Of a DNA stretch of 64,000 nucleotides, positions 41,666-50,306 are shown in pieces. The DNA lies in assembly GCF_900114995.1 (NCBI RefSeq), contig NZ_FOUX01000004.1:124001-188000 (forward strand). The letters run 5' to 3'. This stretch comes from Chitinophaga sp. YR627. GTDB taxonomy: Bacteria; Bacteroidota; Bacteroidia; Chitinophagales; Chitinophagaceae. The notes under the pieces are model-generated. The model was not told the DNA's origin and ran no database searches. It worked only from the letters and a program-made list of their open reading frames with translations. The translations under genes and the position numbers were made by a program. Each line of letters begins with the position of its first letter. The stretch's first letter is position 1.

Positions 41666-42760
41666 ATGCAACGCAGAATTATCATAGCAGGTGGCGGTAC
41701 AGGAGGACATATCTTCCCGGCCATTGCCATTGCCAATGCGTTGAAGAAGATAGATCCGGAGACTGAGATCCTTTTCGTAGGCGCCAAAGGAAAAATGGAG
41801 ATGGAGAAAGTGCCGCAGGCGGGTTACAAGATCGAAGGACTGGAAATAGCTGGTTTCAATCGTAGTAACATGTTGAAAAACCTGTTATTACCGTTTAAGA
41901 TATTAAAGAGCCTGGGACAGGCACGCCGGATCATCGATCAGTTCCAGCCACAGGCAGTGGTTGGTGTTGGTGGTTACGCCAGCTTCCCGATCATGCGAAA
42001 AGCGCAGAGCAAAGGCATCCCGACACTGATACAGGAACAGAATTCTTTCGCCGGCAAAGCGAATATGTCGCTGGGTAAAAAAGCAAAGAAGATCTGCACC
42101 GGCTACGATGGTATGGAGAAATTCTTCCCTGCCGATAAGATCGTGGTAACCGGTAATCCTGTAAGAGGCAACATTACACAGTCATCCGTGACACGTGAAG
42201 AAGCAGCGCAGCATTTCGGTCTGCAAAGCGGTAAAACAACCGTATTTGCAGTAGGTGGCAGCCTTGGCGCAAAAGCCATCAACGAAGCACTGCATCCTAT
42301 GCTGGCGAGCTTTGTGGAAAAGGACATTCAGCTGATCTGGCAAACAGGTAAGCCGTATTTCGAAACAGCAAAGAGTGCAGCCGCCGCATATGCATCACAC
42401 GTAAAAGTGTTTGAGTTCATCAACCTCATGGACTTTGCCTATAAAGCCGCTGACGTGGTCATATCACGTGCAGGTGCGCTGGCAATTGCTGAACTGTGTG
42501 TGGTGAAAAAACCGGTCATATTCGTACCATATCCGTTTGCGGCAGAAGATCATCAGACCTTCAATGCGCAGAGTTTAGTGAATAAAAAGGCAGCCCTCAT
42601 TATTAAAAATGATGAAGCGGCTACACAACTGGGGACAACATTATTCAGTCTGGTGCAGAACAAAGCACTGATGGAACAACTGGAAGAGAACATAGGAAAA
42701 CTGGGCAATACCAACGCTGACATGGTCATCGCAAAACAGGTAATGGCATTAATAGGGTAA
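41666..42760 (+). CDS. murG: Lipid II synthase MurG
   Basis: A 364-aa GT-B glycosyltransferase that adds GlcNAc to lipid I on the inner leaflet. The N-terminal GGGTGGHIFPAIAIANAL loop, VVGVGGYASFP, LIQEQNSFAGKAN, GNPVRGNI, FAVGGSLGAKAINEAL and SRAGALAIAELCVVKKPVIFVPYP are all in place. Its product is the substrate of FtsW. 30 bp after ftsW and 16 bp before murC. Confidence 0.97.
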   Translation: MQRRIIIAGGGTGGHIFPAIAIANALKKIDPETEILFVGAKGKMEMEKVPQAGYKIEGLEIAGFNRSNMLKNLLLPFKILKSLGQARRIIDQFQPQAVVGVGGYASFPIMRKAQSKGIPTLIQEQNSFAGKANMSLGKKAKKICTGYDGMEKFFPADKIVVTGNPVRGNITQSSVTREEAAQHFGLQSGKTTVFAVGGSLGAKAINEALHPMLASFVEKDIQLIWQTGKPYFETAKSAAAAYASHVKVFEFINLMDFAYKAADVVISRAGALAIAELCVVKKPVIFVPYPFAAEDHQTFNAQSLVNKKAALIIKNDEAATQLGTTLFSLVQNKALMEQLEENIGKLGNTNADMVIAKQVMALIG

Positions 42761-42776
42761 ATCACGTATTGAGAAA

Positions 42777-44168
42777 ATGGATCTGAACAAAATAAAACGC
42801 GTCTACTTCATTGGCATAGGAGGCATCGGCATGAGCGCTATTGCACGCTTCTTTAATGAGAAGGGTATGCAGGTAAGCGGCTATGACCGTACCGAAACGG
42901 CGCTTACACGCCAGCTGGCAGAAGAAGGCATGCAGATCCACTATACGGATGATGTGCAGCTGGCAGACCAGCAGGCAGACCTGATCGTATACACGCCGGC
43001 TATCCCTGCTTCCCATGCAGAGCTGATCTGGTTCCGTGAGAAAGGTTTTGAAGTAGTGAAACGCAGCGACGTACTGCAGGAGATCACCAAAGAATTATAC
43101 GCGATCACCGTTGGAGGTACACATGGTAAAACCACCACCTCTACCCTGATCGCCCATATACTCAGACACACCGGTTATGGCTGTAACGCTTTCCTCGGAG
43201 GTATCAGCGCCAACTATGACCGTAACTTCTGGAGCAGCGACAAACAGGTGGCTGTGATAGAGGCTGATGAATATGACCGTTCATTCCTGAAACTGCATCC
43301 CGATGTGGCAGTACTGACTGCCATTGACGCAGATCACCTGGATATCTACGGTACAGAAGAAGAAGTACAGGAAGCATTTATACAGTATACCCGCAACATC
43401 AAAGCAAAAGGCACACTGGTGGCAAAGCTGGGACTACACCGCGCAGCAGAACTGAAAGGAGACAATCATGTATGGTATCACCTGGAAGACAACAAAGCTG
43501 ACATATATGCAGCCAATATACGCCCGGATGAAGGTGGATACAGATTTGATGTAATACAGCACAACTGGACACTGACAGACGTCTACCTTCCGATCGGCGG
43601 TACACACAACATCGAGAATACAGTAGCAGCAATTGCAGTAGCACACCTGTTAGGTATTGCAGATGAAAAAATCAAAGCAGCTATTGCTGACTTCAAAGGC
43701 ATCAAACGCCGCTTTGAATACCTGGTAAAAAACGATTACCAGATATACATCGACGATTATGCACACCACCCGGAAGAACTGCGCGCGCTCATTAGCAGCG
43801 CACGTGCATTATTCCCCGACAGAAAATGTGTCGTGCTGTTTCAGCCTCACCTGTACACACGCACACGCGACTTTGCAACAGGTTTTGCAGAGAGCCTGTC
43901 ACTGGCTGATGAAGTACTGCTGCTGCCGATCTATCCCGCACGTGAACTGCCTATTGAAGGCGTACACAGTGAGATGATCGCAAAGATGATCACAAAACCC
44001 GTTCAGGTGATGCAGAAAGAAGATGTGCTCTCCTGGGTAAAAGCGAACAGCGCACCACTATTTATCACAGCAGGCGCCGGAGACATCGATCAGTTCCGTG
44101 AGCCTGTTGAGGAAGTACTGAACGGAAAAGGTATCGTAGAAAACGAAGCAATAAAAAAGAAAGCTTAA
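42777..44168 (+). CDS. murC: UDP-MurNAc:L-alanine ligase
   Basis: A 463-aa Mur ligase that starts the stem peptide by adding L-Ala. N-terminal KRVYFIGIGGIGMSAIARFF binds the UDP-sugar; the P-loop is VGGTHGKTTTSTLIAH (about 114-129), then EADEYDRSFLKLHPDVAVLT and DADHLDIYG, and the C-terminal domain YIDDYAHHPEELRALI with VVLFQPHLYTRT. In cluster order just ahead of ftsQ, 18 bp away. murB and ddl, which neighbour murC in Proteobacteria, are absent. Confidence 0.97.
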   Translation: MDLNKIKRVYFIGIGGIGMSAIARFFNEKGMQVSGYDRTETALTRQLAEEGMQIHYTDDVQLADQQADLIVYTPAIPASHAELIWFREKGFEVVKRSDVLQEITKELYAITVGGTHGKTTTSTLIAHILRHTGYGCNAFLGGISANYDRNFWSSDKQVAVIEADEYDRSFLKLHPDVAVLTAIDADHLDIYGTEEEVQEAFIQYTRNIKAKGTLVAKLGLHRAAELKGDNHVWYHLEDNKADIYAANIRPDEGGYRFDVIQHNWTLTDVYLPIGGTHNIENTVAAIAVAHLLGIADEKIKAAIADFKGIKRRFEYLVKNDYQIYIDDYAHHPEELRALISSARALFPDRKCVVLFQPHLYTRTRDFATGFAESLSLADEVLLLPIYPARELPIEGVHSEMIAKMITKPVQVMQKEDVLSWVKANSAPLFITAGAGDIDQFREPVEEVLNGKGIVENEAIKKKA

Positions 44169-44186
44169 AACTGTAGGAAACACCCA

Positions 44187-45251
44187 ATGCAGACAAAGAC
44201 CCGTAAGGTATTAAGACGAATCGGTACCACCCTCCTCTGGATGGGTGTGCTGGCTGGTTTTGTCATCTTGCTGGTATCCGCGGTGCATGATAAGAATGAC
44301 GGTAAATGTACCGGTATCGTGGTGAAACTGCAGGGAGAAGACGACGCTAACTTCTTTGTAGAAGAAAAAGATATCAAAGCACTGGTAGCTGCTGACAAAA
44401 GTAAAAATCCTGTCGGTAAAGCCATCAAAGATATCAATACCGCCAGCCTGGAACAGATCGTATCACGCGATCCATGGGTAAAAAAAGCGGAGATATTCAT
44501 AGACAATCAGCGCAGGCTGAATATCAAAGTAACACAGCGGGAACCACTGGCACGTGTATTCACGACAAGCGGCAACAGCTTTTACTTTGACAGGGACGGC
44601 GACCGTATACCGGTATCCACCCGTTACGCCGCCCGCGTACCGGTGTTCACAGACTTCCCTACTGATGCTGCAAAACTTGCATCTGCAGACAGCACGGTAG
44701 CAGCAGGAATCATGGCACTCGGCAGCTTTATTCAGGAAGATCCGTTCTGGTCTGCACAGATAGAACAGGTAACGATCACTCCGGGGCGTGAGTTTGAATT
44801 AATCCCAAAACTGGGCGATCATGTAATCGCATTTGGAGACGGGACTGACGTGGAAAAGAAGTTCAGCAAACTGCTGGCGTTCTATAAAGAGGGACTGAAT
44901 AAAGTAGGCTGGAACAATTACGCCAGGATTAATGTTGCTTATGACAATGAGGTAGTATGCACAAGAAGAACAGGAGAAGAGTTGTCGAAAAAACTGGCAG
45001 CAGAAGACAGTGCACGTATTGCCAGACTAAGTGATTCTTCCGACGGATATCTGATACACCGCGATGATGTAAAGCGCACGGAAACAACAACAAGTACGAA
45101 AGCACCGGCCAGAGTAGTAACAGCAAGGCCATCGCTTTCCAAACCGAAAGTACAAAAGGAAACGGCGTCAGATAAAAAGAAGGCTCCGAAGGCTGTGTAT
45201 AAACCGGTTAAAAAATCTGTCAACACAACAAAAAACAATAGAACGCCATGA
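44187..45251 (+). CDS. ftsQ: FtsQ/DivIB-like division protein
   Basis: A 354-aa bitopic protein with a short cytoplasmic basic tail, one membrane helix (about 12-32, LLWMGVLAGFVILLVSAVH), a POTRA-like region, and a beta domain containing VSRDPWVKKAEIFIDNQRRL and VTQREPLARVFTTSGNSFYFD, the FtsQ signature. It links FtsL/B to the Z-ring machinery. The last 75 residues are disordered and strongly basic (KKKAPKAVYKPVKKSVN), longer than in E. coli FtsQ. Its stop overlaps the ftsA start (ATGA at 45248-45251). Confidence 0.9.
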   Translation: MQTKTRKVLRRIGTTLLWMGVLAGFVILLVSAVHDKNDGKCTGIVVKLQGEDDANFFVEEKDIKALVAADKSKNPVGKAIKDINTASLEQIVSRDPWVKKAEIFIDNQRRLNIKVTQREPLARVFTTSGNSFYFDRDGDRIPVSTRYAARVPVFTDFPTDAAKLASADSTVAAGIMALGSFIQEDPFWSAQIEQVTITPGREFELIPKLGDHVIAFGDGTDVEKKFSKLLAFYKEGLNKVGWNNYARINVAYDNEVVCTRRTGEELSKKLAAEDSARIARLSDSSDGYLIHRDDVKRTETTTSTKAPARVVTARPSLSKPKVQKETASDKKKAPKAVYKPVKKSVNTTKNNRTP

Positions 45252-46651
45252 ATCAGGAAGCTCCCATCATTGTAGGTCTCGATATTGGCACTACAAAGAT
45301 TGCTGCCATAGCAGGAAGAAAGAATGAATACGGGAAACTGGAAATCCTGGGATTCGGTAAAGCCCCGTCTTTCGGAGTACAGCACGGTATGGTGCTGAAT
45401 ATCGATCAGACGATCAAGGCGATCCGTCAAGCACTCGAAAATTGCTACGCTTCTAATCCGAATCTCGAGATCAATGAAGTATACGTTGGTATCGCAGGTC
45501 ATCATATAAAAAGTTTGCAGACACGCGGCGACATCGTTCGTAGCGACACGGATGCAGAAATTTCGCAAAAAGACATTGATCAGCTGATCAATGACCAGTA
45601 TAAAACGGTGATCCCTGCCAGTGATCAGATCATTGACGTGATACCACAACAGTATATCGTGGATAGCCTCCAGAACATCACCTACCCTATCGGTATGTCA
45701 GGTGTGAAGGTGGGCGCTAATTTCCACATCATCACCGGCGATAAGAACGCTATCCGTAACATCAACCGTAGCGTGGAGAAATCCGGTCTGAAAATACATG
45801 ATCTCGTGTTGCAGCCCCTGGCATCCGCAGCAGCTGTTATGTGTGACATGGACTTTGAAGCAGGTGTTGCAATCGTAGATATCGGTGGTGGTACGACAGA
45901 CCTCGCCGTATTCTATGAAGGTATACTGAAACACACAGCCGTGATCCCATACGGTGGTGAAAACATCACCAACGATATCAAGAACGGTCTGGGTGTACTG
46001 AAAACACAGGCAGAACAAATGAAGGTGCAGTTCGGTTACGCACTGGCTGATGAAGCTAAGAGCAACGCCTACATCACCATTCCTGGTCTGCGTGGTCAAA
46101 GCCCGAAAGAGATCTCTGTAAAGAACCTGGCCCACATCATACAGGCACGTATGAGTGAGATCATGGACTTCGTGGTGTACCATCTGAAACAGATCGGTAT
46201 GGATAATAAAATGCTGAATGGCGGTATTATCCTGACCGGTGGTGGTTCTCAGCTGAAACACCTGATACAGTTAACAGAATATACTACCGGTGTAAGCGCA
46301 CGTATCGGTTATCCGAACGAACACCTGGCAAGCGGTCATATCGACGAACTGACCAGGCCAATGTACGCCACCTGCGTAGGGCTCATACTCAAAGGTTACA
46401 ATGACTATGAGAACGATCGCAGAGCACTGGAAGAAAACTATGTAAAGATCAACACCAGCTACGTAGCGAAAGAACAGGCAGCTAAAACTGTCAATCTTCC
46501 GGAAGAAAGCTGGGAAGACGATGAACCTACTGTTGAGCAGATTCAGGAGAGAAAAGCAAGAGAACGGAATGCTTCGCTGAAAACATTCCTGGACAGGATG
46601 AAGACAAAGATCATAGACATGTTCACGGAAGAAGAAGATGCGAAACTTTAA
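45248..46651 (+). CDS. ftsA: FtsA, actin-like Z-ring anchor
   Basis: A 467-aa actin-family ATPase that tethers FtsZ to the membrane. N-terminal IIVGLDIGTTKIAAIAGRKN (phosphate 1), FtsA-specific 1C domain with the VGIAGHHIKSLQ and RSDTDAEISQKDIDQLI region, GVAIVDIGGGTTDLAVF (phosphate 2) and ILTGGGSQLKHLIQL (adenosine loop). The C-terminus ends in an amphipathic helix segment (SLKTFLDRMKTKIIDMF) suitable for membrane binding, followed by an acidic tail. ATGA-coupled to ftsQ; a 145-bp gap with an inverted repeat precedes ftsZ. Confidence 0.96.
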   Translation: MNQEAPIIVGLDIGTTKIAAIAGRKNEYGKLEILGFGKAPSFGVQHGMVLNIDQTIKAIRQALENCYASNPNLEINEVYVGIAGHHIKSLQTRGDIVRSDTDAEISQKDIDQLINDQYKTVIPASDQIIDVIPQQYIVDSLQNITYPIGMSGVKVGANFHIITGDKNAIRNINRSVEKSGLKIHDLVLQPLASAAAVMCDMDFEAGVAIVDIGGGTTDLAVFYEGILKHTAVIPYGGENITNDIKNGLGVLKTQAEQMKVQFGYALADEAKSNAYITIPGLRGQSPKEISVKNLAHIIQARMSEIMDFVVYHLKQIGMDNKMLNGGIILTGGGSQLKHLIQLTEYTTGVSARIGYPNEHLASGHIDELTRPMYATCVGLILKGYNDYENDRRALEENYVKINTSYVAKEQAAKTVNLPEESWEDDEPTVEQIQERKARERNASLKTFLDRMKTKIIDMFTEEEDAKL

Positions 46652-46708
46652 CAGGGGTATTATCGGATATGGCGCAATTGTTGCAGCCACAAACGATTTA
46701 AAAATCAA

Positions 46709-46767
46709 ATAATTAATAGCGGATAATTAATAACGTAAGATGAACTGTGGGGCGCATTATTAATTAT
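46709..46767. repeat. AT-rich inverted repeat between ftsA and ftsZ
   Basis: ATAATTAATAA (46723-46733) pairs perfectly with TTATTAATTAT (46757-46767) around a 23-nt GC-richer loop; an extra copy of ATAATTAATA lies at 46709-46718. The layout (AT arms, GC loop) resembles the dispersed palindromic repeats elsewhere in the window. It ends 29 bp before the ftsZ ATG. Confidence 0.55.
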
Positions 46768-46796
46768 ACAAACTAACCCATAAAAGAGATAGAGTC

Positions 46797-48494
46797 ATGA
46801 TACATTTTGATCTTCCCAAAGAAAAATCTTCCATCATCAAGGTGATAGGCATTGGTGGTGGCGGTAGTAATGCGGTGAACCACATGTTCAACCAGCACAT
46901 CGAGGGTGTGAATTTTATCATCTGCAATACCGATGCACAGGCTATTTCGAACAGCCCGGTGCCTAACAAGATACAGTTAGGACCGCATCTGACGCAGGGT
47001 CTGGGTGCCGGAGCGAATCCGCGCATCGGTGAACAGGCGACGGAAGAATCCTTTGAAGAAATCAAAAAGATCTTAGAAGTGAATACCAAAATGGCCTTCA
47101 TTACTGCGGGCATGGGTGGTGGTACCGGTACCGGTGGCGCACCTATCATCGCACGTATATGTAAGGAACTGGGTATTCTTACGGTGGGTATTGTTACTAC
47201 GCCCTTCTCCTATGAAGGGAAGAAAAGGATGGCACAGGCAGATGAAGGCATCTCCAGACTGAAAGAGTCTGTTGATACACTCCTGATCATCTCTAATGAC
47301 AAACTGCGCCAGAAATACGGCGATCTGAAATTCAAGGCAGCTTTCGAAAAAGCAGATAACGTATTAGCTACAGCGGCCAAATGTATCACCGATGTGATCA
47401 ACTCCACCGGTCAGATCAACGTGGACTTTGCCGATGTATGTACAGTAATGCGTAATGGTGGTGTGGCCATCCTCGGCGCCGCTGTTGCAGAAGGTGAAAA
47501 CCGTGCACAGAAAGCGATCGAAGATGCACTGACATCTCCGCTGCTGAACGACAACGATATTCGCGGTGCAAAATGGATCCTTATCAACATTGCATCCCAG
47601 GAAGGTGAGTTCGAACACACCCTGGATGAAATGGATACGATCCAGGCATACGTTCAGAGCCAGGCAGGTGAGGATTGCGATGTGATCCTTGGTGTTGGCT
47701 ATGATGATACGCTTGACCGCAGACTGGGCGTTACCATTATCGCTACCGGTTTTGAACAGAAACCGATCCAGCAGGTAAAAATGACGCCACAGGATCCTTC
47801 CCTCAATCAGCCCAAAATCGTAATGCAACTGGGCCAGAACGGTGATGAAAACAAGATGAACAATACCGCACGTCAAAGTACGCCGTTGTTCGTCGAACCA
47901 GCGGACCATATGGCTCCCCGCCTGGTAGAACCTGTGGTGACCCAGCCAGTAACGACTTACCCGCCAGTGCAACCTGCACAGCCGGAGAGACAGAACTATA
48001 CGCTCAACGTTGAGCCGGTTAATACTCACCAGCAACCAGTAGCAGGTTACAACAGCGGCAACGTAAATGTAATACAGCCTAATCCGGCTGCCGGCGGATA
48101 CCCTTCCGGTCCCGCTTACATCTACATTGAACCAGGTAACAACACTCCTGCTTCCGATGCTGAAATGAAAATCGTTTTCAGAGAAGAAGACCAGGCGCCA
48201 GGCGCTCCTTCAGAAATTCATCTGCATGCATTTGAAGAACAACTGGAAGAGCAGAAACGTAAACAGGCTGAACGCGTGGCAAAACTACGCAGCATCAGCT
48301 TCAACGTGAAAGGCATAGAGAATAATGCTGAGATGGAAAATATCCCTGCTTACATCCGCCGCAATATCAACCTCGATAACGGCGCAGGTTCCGCAGAGAA
48401 TTTTTACTCTAACTATACTGTTTCCGATGGTCAGAATAACCAGGCAGAAATCAATACGATTAATACCTTTTTAGATGGGAAAAAACCCGATTGA
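46797..48494 (+). CDS. ftsZ: FtsZ, tubulin-like division GTPase
   Basis: A 565-aa GTPase that polymerises into the Z-ring. Conserved core (about 1-330): IGIGGGGSNAVNHMF, the tubulin signature GGGTGTGGAPIIA (about 104-116), and NVDFADVCTVMRNGG with the T7 loop. A long Pro/Gln/Asn-rich linker (about 340-460) follows. The conserved partner-binding peptide, elsewhere at the very C-terminus, is IPAYIRRNI at 516-524, and 41 further residues follow it. Last gene of the dcw cluster, closed by a strong terminator. Confidence 0.97.
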   Translation: MIHFDLPKEKSSIIKVIGIGGGGSNAVNHMFNQHIEGVNFIICNTDAQAISNSPVPNKIQLGPHLTQGLGAGANPRIGEQATEESFEEIKKILEVNTKMAFITAGMGGGTGTGGAPIIARICKELGILTVGIVTTPFSYEGKKRMAQADEGISRLKESVDTLLIISNDKLRQKYGDLKFKAAFEKADNVLATAAKCITDVINSTGQINVDFADVCTVMRNGGVAILGAAVAEGENRAQKAIEDALTSPLLNDNDIRGAKWILINIASQEGEFEHTLDEMDTIQAYVQSQAGEDCDVILGVGYDDTLDRRLGVTIIATGFEQKPIQQVKMTPQDPSLNQPKIVMQLGQNGDENKMNNTARQSTPLFVEPADHMAPRLVEPVVTQPVTTYPPVQPAQPERQNYTLNVEPVNTHQQPVAGYNSGNVNVIQPNPAAGGYPSGPAYIYIEPGNNTPASDAEMKIVFREEDQAPGAPSEIHLHAFEEQLEEQKRKQAERVAKLRSISFNVKGIENNAEMENIPAYIRRNINLDNGAGSAENFYSNYTVSDGQNNQAEINTINTFLDGKKPD

Positions 48495-48534
48495 TCTATT
48501 CGGACGTTTGATTGTTTTTTAGTTGTGTTAAAGA

Positions 48535-48565
48535 AAGTCCTCCGGTTCCCCGGAGGACTTTTTTT
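48535..48565. terminator. Terminator closing the dcw cluster
   Basis: AAGTCCTCCGG (48535-48545) pairs with CCGGAGGACTT (48550-48560), loop TTCC, then seven T. It also lies at the 3' end of the convergent DUF202 gene. Confidence 0.9.
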
Positions 48566-48944
48566 ATGCGCTTTCCACGAGATATACTATCAGTAACATA
48601 CTCACCAGGAAAATAAAGGCCGTCAGTAAAGTGATCAACAATGACGAATGGTTATACACACCTTCTGTCAGCTGTTTCTCCGTACGCTTGTACCTGATAT
48701 AGGAAAATACCGTCGTACTGGCTCCGACAGCAACCAGCAATATGCCTGCAATCGCAGAATAACCCCTGGAAGGGATGATATATTCCCTCCCCAATGCAAG
48801 AGACAGCTGCTTCACGAAAAGCGAAAATTTGACCACTACAAAGCCAAATGCCATGATGCCGATACTCGTCCTTGTCCATGCAAGGAGTGTACGCTCATTC
48901 GCAAGATGATCGCTTGCGCTTCCCTTTTGTTTGCTTTCAGCCAT
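48564..48944 (-). CDS. DUF202 small membrane protein
   Basis: A 126-aa membrane protein. The YidH/DUF202 signature is DHLANERTLLAWTRTSIGIMAFG (about residues 10-32), the NERTxLAWxRT box of this family, followed by three membrane helices (about 26-46, 58-83, 100-125). Function unknown; members have been tied loosely to oxidative and envelope stress. ATG 48944 is preferred to an upstream start that lacks homology-like sequence (MWDQERPLLLSSKF). Divergent from the HsdR_N-type gene. Confidence 0.85.
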   Translation of the reverse strand: MAESKQKGSASDHLANERTLLAWTRTSIGIMAFGFVVVKFSLFVKQLSLALGREYIIPSRGYSAIAGILLVAVGASTTVFSYIRYKRTEKQLTEGVYNHSSLLITLLTAFIFLVSMLLIVYLVESA

Positions 48945-48998
48945 ATACAGGAATTTTGAAGAAAGCAGCAAAGGCCGTTCCTGATCCCACACAAAAGG

Positions 48999-49032
48999 GG
49001 AAAAATCCCCTGCCGAAGGAGAGGATTTTTCC
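48999..49032. repeat. 10-bp inverted repeat GGAAAAATCC / GGATTTTTCC
   Basis: Perfect arms with a 14-nt loop, in the divergent spacer upstream of both the DUF202 gene and the nuclease-like gene; AACAGCTGTT, a further palindrome, lies at 49038-49047. Either could bind a regulator. Confidence 0.45.
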
Positions 49033-49137
49033 TTGTTAACAGCTGTTTAACAATTCTCCCCTGCAGATATCCTCACTTTTGATCTGTAATACTTTATCCC
49101 CATAACGGTTTAAAACATATGACCTCACTATTTAAAA

Positions 49138-50229
49138 ATGCCTCCTATGGATTTTAAAGATCAGCTCAAACAACTGGGCGACAGAGTTGCCAGACTAAAA
49201 GATCAGATACAAACAGAAGAAGCAACTAAAAATGCTTTCATTATGCCCTTCATCCAATGCCTTGGATATGATGTGTTCAATCCCATGGAAGTAACGCCTG
49301 AATTCATCGCTGACATTGGTATCAAAAAAGGTGAAAAAGTAGACTATGCTATCATACAGGATGGTAAACCCACCATCCTCGTGGAATGTAAACACTGGTC
49401 AACTGATCTCAATCCGCACAATAGTCAGCTGTTCCGCTACTTTCATTGCACCAGCGCAAGATTCAGCATCCTGACAAATGGTATTCATTACAAGTTCTAC
49501 ACAGACCTCGTAGAGCCTAACAAGATGGATGAAAAACCCTTCTTCGAATTCTACATCGATGACCTGAAAGAAAATCAGACAGAAAAGCTGAAGGAGTTTC
49601 ATAAGAGCTATTTTGACCTGGATAAAATACTAACAACTGCCAGCGAACTGAAATACACCAATGAGATAAAAAACATCATTGCCGGTGATCTCAATGAACC
49701 TTCTGATGAGTTCACACGCTATTTCGCAAAACTTGTTTATCCCTCCTCTGTTACAGCCAGAGTATTGGAGCAGTTCAAAGGATTACTTAAAAAATCCTAT
49801 CATCAGTTTATCAATGATACCATCAATGAAAGACTGAAATCCGCACTCAATACACAACAACAACAGGAAGTAAAAGAAGAACCCGCAGAAACAGAAATAC
49901 TCACCGGTGAGGATGCGAAAATCGTCACAACAGAAGAAGAACTGGAAGCATTCCACATCGTTCGTTCCATGCTGAGACAGAAGATAAACGCAGGTCGTAT
50001 TGTATTCAGAGATACACAGTCTTATTTCGGCATTTTACTGGATGATAATAACAGAAGACCTTTATGCAGGGTACACCTGAATGGCAAGCGGAAATACCTT
50101 TCCCTGTTTGATAAAGACAATGAAGAACGGATTGAAATTGGTAGTGTGGATGATATTTATGACTATGCAGAGCAGTTGATGAAAGCAGCGGTGAAGTATG
50201 ATCCGGTGATTGCCGAGGAAAAGAAGTGA
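49138..50229 (+). CDS. Orphan HsdR_N-type restriction-endonuclease-like protein
   Basis: A 363-aa protein. The N-terminal half (about 1-160) has the type I restriction HsdR N-terminal layout: TEEATKNAFIMPFIQCLGYD (about 27-46), then a PD-(D/E)XK nuclease core with Asp69 (EKVDYAII), Glu83 and Lys85 (TILVECKHWS). The triad is intact. The middle (about 230-260) is charged and linker-like; the C-terminal domain (about 265-355, SMLRQKINAGRIVFRDTQSY, CRVHLNGKRKYLSLFD) resembles the second domain of a widespread stand-alone family (COG4748-like). There is no methyltransferase, specificity subunit or helicase domain nearby. DNA repair, defence and housekeeping roles are all open. Start ATG 49138 or 49147. 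Confidence 0.82.
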   Translation: MPPMDFKDQLKQLGDRVARLKDQIQTEEATKNAFIMPFIQCLGYDVFNPMEVTPEFIADIGIKKGEKVDYAIIQDGKPTILVECKHWSTDLNPHNSQLFRYFHCTSARFSILTNGIHYKFYTDLVEPNKMDEKPFFEFYIDDLKENQTEKLKEFHKSYFDLDKILTTASELKYTNEIKNIIAGDLNEPSDEFTRYFAKLVYPSSVTARVLEQFKGLLKKSYHQFINDTINERLKSALNTQQQQEVKEEPAETEILTGEDAKIVTTEEELEAFHIVRSMLRQKINAGRIVFRDTQSYFGILLDDNNRRPLCRVHLNGKRKYLSLFDKDNEERIEIGSVDDIYDYAEQLMKAAVKYDPVIAEEKK

Positions 50230-50294
50230 TAACTGACTAAAAATCATCCACCCTTTGCAGACTTCTATCCATTCCTTACGCTGTTTTGCTGTCG

Positions 50295-50302
50295 TAAATT
50301 TG
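50295..50302 (+). promoter_or_regulatory. Pirin promoter -7 box TAAATTTG, leaderless
   Basis: TAAATTTG is followed by CTAC and the ATG at 50307, the same 4-nt spacing as at 2962 and 21187. No obvious -33 TTG. Confidence 0.55.
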
Positions 50303-50306
50303 CTAC

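Noticed and set aside
47364..48035. 223-codon minus-strand ORF
   Set aside because: Antisense to the conserved part of ftsZ; shadow frame.
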